Positions 55,806 through 64,000 of a DNA stretch of 64,000 nucleotides are shown here, one piece after another. The position numbers and the translations under genes are program-made. Source of the DNA: Aldrovandia affinis (Eukaryota > Chordata > Actinopteri > Notacanthiformes > Halosauridae); NCBI GenBank assembly GCA_029706075.1, contig JAINUG010000196.1:767501-831500 (forward strand). Reading direction: 5' to 3'. The notes beneath the pieces are model-generated. The model saw only the letters and a program-made list of their open reading frames with translations, was not told the DNA's origin and did not search any database. How positions within the stretch are numbered: position 1 is the first letter of the stretch; the number at the start of each line of letters is the position of its first letter.

Positions 55806-56195
55806 TTGCGGGGCGGTGGATAGCATAGCGGTCTAACGCACCCGTACCTTGGCTGGTCCGATACGAGTGTGTGCTGCCTATCAGGGACGCGGTTCAAAAC
55901 CCGTCGTCTGCCAGACCGGCTCTGGCCGTTAGCCCCAATCGAGGGCGGCGTTTGGCTGTCCGCTCCAGGGGGAGGGTTAGCCGGCTCGAGTTCAACGTGA
56001 AGCGCGTAAGGGTGTCTCTAGAACGTGGGTTGGGCGAATTCCATCTCGAAGGAAGCAGAGTTCGCTGCCCTCTGATAATTAGCTTGCCTCGTAGAGACGA
56101 GCTGTGAACTCATGTGGGGAGGGCAAATAAATAGAGGGTATCATTGGCCACTAAATTGGCAGAAAAATGGGAAAAAATCTTAAACAAATTTATTT
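55806..56195 (+). mobile_element. SINE, shared-tail superfamily, body type B, longest head
   Basis: This copy keeps a head not seen in the other type B copies: GCGGGGCGGTGGATAGCATA, GCGGTCTAACGCACCCGT, GATACGAGTGTGTGCTGCC and GCGGTTCAAAACCCGTCG (B-box-like). It continues with the type B body and the tail GTATCATTGGCCACTAAATT. Confidence 0.85.
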
Positions 56196-57039
56196 TTAAA
56201 AAGAATAATGCTAATTGTAGTAATTAGAGTTGAATGTGATCATTATTTTCATTATTATTGTGTCATTATGCATATAACTAAAGTATGCACATAGCAGGAA
56301 TAAGTAAACGATAGGATTCAAGTCAGTGGGATTATAAAGGGATCTGTGACATGCAATGCAATTAAAGTCATTATGAAATGATCCGTTGGCTGATTATTTC
56401 CAAATGAAAAAAACTGGCCAGCTTAATTGGCATGAATGTGACAGTGATACTTCTACTGTGTATATATGCAATAGGTGTGTGCCACAACAGTTATATATCA
56501 TTTTCAATTAAATATGGTGAATATTATGCATGCAGTAAAGTGACAGGAATCTTTGAACAAGCCCTGCTGGTGAAGTGCCCTCGATTCATTAGCAACCAGA
56601 GGCAGCAGGTGCATTTGATTGGTTTACTCAATGATGAGAGGTTCTCGTAATCTATTTTCACATCTTTTTGTGGAAAAGTGAATACAACTATTGGCACTTA
56701 TCTGATGTTTTCACCCCACAGTGTATAAATGAACATGCATTGAGAGTGAAAGCTTGCTAGTCACAGGCTGCCAACTTGATACTTTTGAAATGAGTTTCCA
56801 TTCCCTTTTAATTTGCTATCTGAAATATATAAATACGCAGTGATTAATTCATTCTCAACTGTTTACTGCCAGAGAAACCCATGGCACTTTCAGTAGAATA
56901 CATTTTAGAACTCGTGCCCTACCAGGTGTTGTGATATGCATTCCCATCTGAAATTAGTTGAAATATATAATAAATTACTAACCATATATGAAAGATAATT
57001 CATATAATATACAGTATGTCGTTTTTTATGTTGCAATCT

Positions 57040-57041
57040 TT

Positions 57042-57077
<36 letters not shown>

Positions 57078-57098
57078 TACAGATATACACACACACAC
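57040..57098. repeat. TA microsatellite followed by CA units
   Basis: About 15 TA units, then ATACAGATATACACACACAC, immediately before a Tc1-like terminus. Confidence 0.9.
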
Positions 57099-57106
57099 AT
57101 TATACA

Positions 57107-58040
57107 CAGGGGTAGACAAAATAATGGAAACCCAAACAGTATATGAATATATATTGCCTAACAAGGAGTTGGGCCAGTATTTGACTTCAGAACAGCTTCA
57201 ATCCTTCTTGGAATGCTATTTTACAAGGTTTGAACTGCTTCTGGTTAGATATTGGACCAGTTTTCAAGAAGGAACACCTCCAGTTCTTTGAGAAATGAAG
57301 GCAGTTGAAATCTACTCCACACTCCTATAAGTTCCAGAACTTACCCTTAAGGTTCAATGATGTTTCAATCTGGTGATTGGGGAGGCTATGGAAGGTGCTC
57401 GACTTCATCCTGGTGTTCATGAAATCACTCTTGAATCCATTTAGCAGTGGGTATGGGGGCGTTATCGTCTTGGAACATGGGGACATCTTGAGTAAACAAT
57501 GTCTGCACCATAGGGTGCACCTGGTCATCTAAAATGGCTTTGTATTCCTTGGCCATAATTCTACCATGCAGAGTCATAATCAGATCCAATGACTCCCACG
57601 AGATGGCTGTCCGTACCAGAACAGATCCACCACTATGCTTAACAGTTGGGAACAGACAATGTGGGTTGAAGGCTTCCTTTGGCATTCTCCAAACATGTCC
57701 AGATGTAGGAAGAGTAAGATGACTCATCAGACCATATTACTCTTTTCCACTGCTCAGGTTTTGTGCTCATTACACCAGGTTATGCATCGTTGTGCATTGG
57801 CCTTGGTTACAAACGGTTTCTGAATGGCAGCCCTATCATAAATATCAGCTTTGTAAAGCTCACAACATAGTTTTTGTTATCCTTTGTTATCCTGTTAAGT
57901 GTCCATTTATCCTTGTCAGTGAGCTTTGACCTTGTGACCACTGTTTCTGATGCAGTTTTTCCTTGTTTGGCATATGGCCCTGAGTCATGATTTTTGACAC
58001 TGTTCCCTTTCTGTAACTGATGCACCTGCAATTCGGGCAC
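57107..58040 (-). mobile_element. Tc1-like element, right end lost
   Basis: The left terminus CAGGGGTAGACAAAATAATGG (positions 57108 on) is a known fish Tc1 terminus. The minus strand encodes LTDKDKWTLNRITKDNK (about 57920), GHVWRMPKEAFNPHCLFPTV, GGSVLVRTAISWESLD and DVPMFQDDNAPIPTAKWIQE (second catalytic D), with frameshifts. The matching right terminus is not found. It lies upstream of the pde9a-like first exon. Confidence 0.8.
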
Positions 58041-58363
58041 AAACTATTTCAAGTATTTAATGATGGAACATATGACAACATGAAATATGCAATTGTGTAA
58101 GTGTGTGTACATACATGCATGCACTTTTTCATAAGGATTGAAATATCAGCTATATTTAATATTTTGGAGAGGGAGGGCAGTTTCACAGCCCCGGTCAGTC
58201 AGCAGTATCACTGATCTCTGCCATTTCTGCACCCCAGAGAGGGAGTAAGAGAGAGCGAGAGGGGCAGCAGGCAGAAGGAACTTTTGGGGAAACTCCTGGC
58301 ATACGAGCGTACCACTGACGCTTGTCAATCTCTGTCCTGAGCTGGTGAGGGAGAAGACACACC

Positions 58364-61258
58364 ATGGGCTCCAGCTCATCCTCCTATACCCCCAAAACCG
58401 TCTACCTGGACGTAGAAGGAAAAGTCCAGAAGGTTAGTGGCACAGATCTCCATGGTGATAGCACTGTGGTACTTCTGGAATCAAGCTGTATTTTATAGAC
58501 AGCGAAATAGTGTATATATGTTTATAGTTAAATTCATATATGTGATAATATATTGATACCATTTGCATTTATCCATTTGAGAGATGCCCTTATCTTGGGC
58601 TAATTACAGAACTAATTTGGAACTTTGTAAATAGTAATATATGTCGAAATATATGCATTATATTTCGACATACCCCAAAATATGTTCCTAATATTCATTG
58701 GTTTTTTTCAATATTTATTTTCATAGAGGCGCTCTGGATGTGCACACAAGCCGTCTTGAGTTTGTTCAAATGAAAAGGGAGTGTGTCGCATACAGGTGCT
58801 CATGGCAGTGTAAGCTGCAGTGACAGCTGGTGTGAGCATGTTCATTCTCTGACACCACTGTCTGTCATGGCGGTTCACCTGTAAATGTAGTCACTTACAA
58901 GGCTGAACGTACAGCATTGGTGACAGAAATTGAACATTTAACGTTAATCAATGCACCAGTGGTACTCAATTAAGCAAGATGCCTACCTATTCACCGCAGA
59001 AATAGCCTCGTCCCAGTAAGCACACTACATCACTGCCATGTCTGTACATCTGCAATACATCGCTTCCCATTATGGAATGGCTTGTATGGCGTCTGGACAT
59101 ATTCATGCTGCACAGCACGCGCTTCTTCTCCAGCACGCGAGCTGTAAACTTAAATTTACTTAAATCTAAATTTGAATTTAATTTGCAATTAGCTTAATAG
59201 TAGGCCTAAGTCCGTTGACCTAGCTGGCATTTATAAATTACTAAAGTTAAATATATTTACATACATTTCATCTTTTTTGTGTTTCATTATGTTCCATAGT
59301 GTTTAACGCTTTGAGCAAAGTAAGTCAAATGCGCCTATATAATTAAATTACCGAGCTAGCCAGTTTAAGTTTGTTAAACTGACGTTATCCAATTGCTTTT
59401 CAACGAGTGAAAAAAAAGTAATGTTAGCTATAGCCTATGGTATTTTCCCCAATTACCCATGTTATTTAATCGGCAGCACTTACGTTAGCTATAGCTATGT
59501 TCACCAATTTAGCTACCGTTGCAAAATCTACCTACGTTAGCTTAGCTAGCTATTAGTCACTGAGCATAATTTGTTAATTCAATTAGTCTTCCAGTCTCTT
59601 TGTCAGATTTTCCTTTATCATTATTTATAACTGTTTTATGTCTAGAATTAAAGTTAATATGAGGAGATCTCAAATATCTATATAGCCTAGTATTAGTACC
59701 CTAGGCTACATAACCTCGTCTCCTCAGATGCTAGCACCGTTGCATTGCAATATTCGGTTACTCACCGGGTAGGAGCCCCAAAACCGCCGTTTTCTTGCAA
59801 GGTTGAATTTGTGAACAATCTATGTCGGTTGTCCTGCTTGTTTTAACGTTAGCTATTTAAGAGGACCGTTGTTACTGATTGAACTAGCCTAACATTGTTC
59901 TCGAAAATCCAAGAAAATGAAATCGGCAGTGTGCATATGATAGCTCGTTGGAGATATGCCTAAAATTACATGAAAGGCACATAAAAACGTTATTTTCAGG
60001 CTAGATATAGCTAACTGATTGTCTATTGTGATTGTCCTGTTGACATGACAATAATTTATGATTAAAAAAATTGTATTTCAAACATGCATCTGCAGAAATG
60101 AGGCAGAAAAACACCAACAAGTCTTCCTACAGTTTGCTCCAAGAAAAGCATAGCAAAAATATTAAGCATATAATTATTATTAGTGTTGGTGTAGACCTAG
60201 GCAGGTCACTTAAGAACAAATTCTTATTTACAAGGACGGCCTGGCAAGAGGTAATTAGCCTCTTGAGGGGAAAGGGGAGAGGATAAAATACAAAAATATT
60301 AGCCGGTTATTGATATTGATATTATTATTATTATTATTACTAGTATTGGTGTTAATTATATTATTATTATTATTAGCCTACATGTAAAACGTTTTTTACA
60401 TGTAAACGTTATTATCTGTCATTGTTTTTAGCGAGCTATCGGGTGGGCGCATTGGAGGAGAATCGGGGATTTTAGGGTTTGTCAGGGAGATGTGAGATAG
60501 ATGTAGGGTTGCTGTATAAACATCTTGTGAAAAGCGGATGTAAAGTTTACCTGTTTCATAAACGTAGCAAATAGAGCTGTTAGGTGTCTCAACCATATCG
60601 TTCTGACATCCCGGAGATGTATTGCCCACGAGAAAACGCAAAAACAAAACGTATTCCATATGAATTGGGAGAGACCATATTGACGTTTCCTGTGTGTGTG
60701 CTTACTGGGATGTAGAGTCCCGAGTCAATGAACAAGGTTAGATAGCTAGCGTTTATTTTAAGCCCACTCTTCAGCTGTTACCAACTTATTTTGTTACAAC
60801 CAACTAGCTTTTTGAGCTTGTCCCGCAAGTCCCACAAAACAAATGATTGCATTCTAATTGCATTACTGGACAGTATCTGTAAATTATTTGAAATGTTCCA
60901 GGAAATGCTATTTATTTTCGAAAAAATGTATTTATATAAACAATTTATTTTAAATACAAAATATATACAAAATATACAAAAATATTGACACATCTCATAT
61001 TTGGATATGCTTGAAAACGAAGAAGCTGGTGACCCGCCATAAAAAAACTGATTGCCTGGGTAAAAACGGGAGGGGAACTTGTTTGCAAACATCAGCTGAG
61101 CGCAACTTACATTTTGTAGCCATTATATTAGAATCTTGCTGTGTCCACTTGATTAAGGTGATGTTCACATTTCTCTGGCCTGTTTAGGTGATTTTCAGTC
61201 TACACTGCAGTCCATGTGACATCCGGGAGCTTCTCTGTTCTTCTTCCAACATCTCCAG
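58364..61258 (+). CDS. PDE9A-like cGMP phosphodiesterase, first two coding exons (gene continues past the window)
   Basis: Exon 1 is 58364-58432 (start ACCATGG, donor GTTAGT) and encodes MGSSSSSYTPKTVYLDVEGK followed by VQK. Exon 2 is 61188-61258 (acceptor TTTAG, donor GTCAGA) and encodes 24 residues starting VIFSLHC and containing DIRELLC. Human PDE9A begins the same way (MGSGSSSYRPKAIYLDIDG, then VIFSKYC) with the exon boundary after the same IQK/VQK and a 24-residue second exon. Gly2 could be myristoylated in principle. PDE9A is the high-affinity cGMP-specific phosphodiesterase; its HD-type catalytic domain is C-terminal and would lie to the right of position 64000, so activity cannot be judged here. 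The gene is on the same strand as slc37a2, about 9.7 kb downstream. Human PDE9A neighbours SLC37A1, not SLC37A2, so this is probably a separate paralogue; I leave the symbol empty. I found no third exon before 64000. Confidence 0.85.
58433..61187. other. pde9a-like intron 1
   Basis: Mostly unique AT-rich DNA. A fragment at about 60195-60245 (TTAAGAACAAATTCTTATTT, ACGGCCTGGC) matches a common teleost retrorepeat end, and TTA microsatellite sequence lies at about 60318-60378. Confidence 0.5.
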
Positions 61259-61989
61259 GTCAGACCATACATTTACCTACCTTAACTCATTCAGCCACCC
61301 TCCTCTTACTCCTTGTCTTCCTCTATGCAAATTTCCAAACGTGGCCTAACTTCCACCAAGAAGTCAGATTAAAATCAGGATCTAACTTTTTACATGACAT
61401 TTGGCGTTTCACTTAGTGGTGTTTCACTTGAATCTGTAGCAGGTTGCACTCTACGTTGTGTGTTGTTTTGTGGAATGAATACACTTAGACTGTTTGGAGG
61501 TATGCATTGACATTTGTCCTCAATCTGCACAGTTCAGCATAATCAGGCTCTCAGTTTATCTCAACAGCATCCATGCCTTCTCCATGTAGAGCAATGAGGC
61601 GAGAGAGCTACAATACAAAATGCACAACGAGTGCCAATTTATATCATTTTACATTTAGGAGTAATACAAAAAAAAAATCCATAAACAATACATTCATTTC
61701 CATTAAAAAATCACCATCAACAGGCTCTCAATTTATCTTAACAGCATCCAGTTGAATGACACTTTAGCATGCCCTTTTGCCAGTGCTAATAACTTTCACA
61801 TCAATATAATGGCAATTATCTCCATGTAGCACTGCATATTCATTTTCCCAATAGGAAATAATACAACATAAAAAATAAGTTGCACTTGCTAATATCGAGC
61901 TGACGCCATGAGCTAATTAGCTAACCGACCTTAAATGTGCGAGACACGCCAAACTTTTAATCTTGTGCATCAAATGTTACATCAAAATG

Positions 61990-62300
61990 AATAGATGTCG
62001 GGGTTCGATTCCCCGTCCCGCCAGAGTCGGCTCTGGCTGGGAGTGCCACCAGGGGCGGCGATTGGTTGTCCGCCCCAGGGAGGGGGGGAGGGAAGCCGAC
62101 AGGACGTTTGCTGCGCATACCGGGTTACGGTCGACGGCCTGGTGAGTGCAGTCTCGGAGGAGACGATGCTTCGCATTCGTTACTACCGGTCGCAGGACTA
62201 CGGCAACAAACTCACATTACTAGGGGGGGATTGACATAAAAATAGCAGGTGTAATTGGCTACTAAATTGGGAGAAAATGGGATAAAATCAGCAACAAAAT
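61990..62300 (+). mobile_element. tRNA-derived SINE, shared-tail superfamily, body type A
   Basis: B box GGTTCGATTCCCCGTCCCG, AGAGTCGGCTCTGGCTGGG, GCGGCGATTGGTTGTCCGCC, GTCGACGGCCTGGTGAGTGC and the tail GTGTAATTGGCTACTAAATT. The upstream half of the tRNA-like head is missing. Confidence 0.85.
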
Positions 62301-62472
62301 CTTTAAAAAATGTTTTACAAAAATGAATAGATGTAACATTTACAATAATTGAATTAAAAATAACTGAACCCCTCATTTAACCTCATTGATCCATTCCATT
62401 CACAGTACACTTTGTGGTATCACAATAACACACATGCATCAAAATAAAGGTCCAGCTGTACATAATCTAGTG

Positions 62473-63011
62473 TAGTGGTTCCCAACCTCGGTCATAGGGA
62501 CCCACAGTGCATGCTGTTCTCGTTCCAACCATAATTGCTCTGAATTATAACTAGTTTAATTAGACATTTTTAATTTATATTATAGCATATTCACATCCTA
62601 AGACTTTAAAACAAGTAATTATCTCATGTTCTATAATGTGCTATATAACCATCTTGATAACATCTGGGTGACCAGCAGGGATTTATACTTGTATTACAAT
62701 AGGTATCCTCAAGGTGTCCCTGTAGGCGCTCAATCGGCACAGTAACATGACTAATTATACAATAAGTGGCTAATTGTGACTGTTTACCTGATACGTTTAC
62801 CTAATATGGTGAGGGGGAAAGAAAGGAAACATAAACATGGATGGAATGTCAAATATGAAAAGCATGTCAAAATCAGCAACCAATTTAAACACAATAAACC
62901 TGGTGAGGTGAAGTAATTATGTAATGAACCGCTTTAATTGATCAATTAAGTGCTTCATAAGAACAAAAACCAGACCCTGTGGCTCTCCAGGACCAGGATT
63001 AAGAACCACTG
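62473..63011. mobile_element. hAT MITE (CAGTGGTTCCCAACC termini)
   Basis: The left end is TAGTGGTTCCCAACCTCGG; the reverse complement of the right end is CAGTGGTTCTTAATCCTGG. The flanking octamers ATCTAGTG and AGCTAATG match at six of eight bases. It lies downstream of pde9a-like exon 2. Confidence 0.65.
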
Positions 63012-64000
63012 AGCTAATGTCTGAGATTAATTCCGAGGGGGAATCATCTCTCAGCAGGGGAAAGCAGCTGGATGTCTTTCAAGATTTGACAGATGTGTTC
63101 TTAAATTTAAATATTACATTAGAAAAACTTAATAATCTCAAATTACATGCATTCTTTAACAAGCATGTAATAAGTACGCTTTGACAGAAGTATGTGCCAC
63201 AGACTCCTTATTTGCATAAAATCTAAATAAGAGAACTGAAGATCTGTCCATTTTATTTTCAATGCCCACATTGTGGCACTAGCGAATAATATTTGGGCAA
63301 TAATTTAATGAAAGTTAACAAACTCGTGGCCATTGTCAAAAACATTACCCAAACCAAAATCTGAGGAACGCGATTATTGAGCACGGGGTCACGCTATGAG
63401 ATGTTGAGTGAAGCAAGCATGGACATCTGCCCTGTACTGGTGGGTGTGCAGTACAATTTTGTTTCCATTGAAGTCAATGGGGAAAACACAACACAACATT
63501 TCAAAATGTAGGTTTGTTTCAAGAGATCAATAGTAATGTAAAGTCCACTGTATGGTCTATGATATACTTTTTTATTTATTTATCGTTTTTGCCATGTATC
63601 CCTATGGAGATTTTGCTTAGAATCTTGTAGTGCTGATCTACCATATGTAAGGAACACCCTGATTGGCTGTGGTATACGCCATTACGTCATTGTTCACTCT
63701 CCTGTCATCAGCTTTACAAGCGAACAGATCATCAATACAATTTAGCTTGTCAAAGCACTTTGATATGGACTAATTTCTGATCAATAAAATAATCTAAAAA
63801 TTATTTTGCATTTCAGACATTTGTAAGGTTATTGGTATAGAAATCACTATAGGGGTAAGACGATGCCATTTAGATTTTTTGGTGTTTTGAACTTGTTGAA
63901 CTGAGCACCTTCAGTCAATGAAAGGAATGAGTCCTAATGAAATATAGAAATATCCTAATGTAATTTCACGTTTTGTACCATTATTTATTTTAAATATTCA

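Noticed and set aside
56432..56650. 72-codon frame with a signal-like start
   Set aside because: The hydrophobic start is short, the rest is featureless and the region is repeat-rich.
49000..58000. tmem218 and pknox2, expected next to slc37a2 from human order
   Set aside because: No exon of either is recognisable on either strand before the pde9a-like gene.

Overview
The window is nuclear DNA of a ray-finned fish, almost certainly a teleost. It has intron-exon genes with GT/AG splice sites, many Tc1/mariner and hAT elements, tRNA-headed SINEs including a V-SINE, L2/CR1-type LINE ends, and the common teleost retrorepeats. I do not name a species. There is no operon logic, no CRISPR array and no real tRNA or rRNA gene.

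Four genes lie head to tail on the + strand. (1) 2144-10599: the 3' part of hepacam (second Ig domain, membrane segment, cytoplasmic tail); the signal-peptide and first Ig exons must lie to the left of the window. (2) 13987-26933: a complete ccdc15, 10 coding exons, 509 aa, every splice phase consistent. (3) 30656-48634: a complete slc37a2, 18 coding exons, 495 aa, a sugar-phosphate/phosphate antiporter of the ER, ending in a 16-nt coding exon. (4) 58364 onward: the first two coding exons of a PDE9A-type cGMP phosphodiesterase; its catalytic exons lie to the right of the window. The order hepacam-ccdc15-slc37a2 is the same as on human 11q24. The PDE9A-like gene is not on human 11q24, but human PDE9A sits beside SLC37A1 on 21q22.3. 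The pair here is therefore best read as a retained ohnolog block, and it is the most interesting biological signal in the window.

Introns and intergenic DNA are dominated by transposable elements. Best defined are a hAT with a BED-finger remnant and perfect 8-bp target duplications (17475-18616), a hAT with a dimerisation-domain remnant and a 150-bp-arm hairpin (27851-29280), a 1.08-kb hAT-like element full of short repeats (33451-34534), a PIF/Harbinger-like element carrying only the Myb-like gene (6840-8038), at least seven Tc1-like elements or fragments, four hAT MITEs sharing one terminus, and a SINE superfamily with at least six copies that share one 3' tail on different bodies.

Regions: 1-13.9 kb hepacam 3' half and its 3' flank; 14-27.8 kb ccdc15; 27.8-30.6 kb hAT element and slc37a2 5' flank; 30.6-49 kb slc37a2; 49-58 kb intergenic repeats; 58-64 kb start of the pde9a-like gene. 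The four genes have unrelated jobs (glial adhesion, a cilium/centrosome-linked coiled-coil protein, ER sugar-phosphate transport, cGMP breakdown). Their linkage is ancestral synteny, not a functional cluster.
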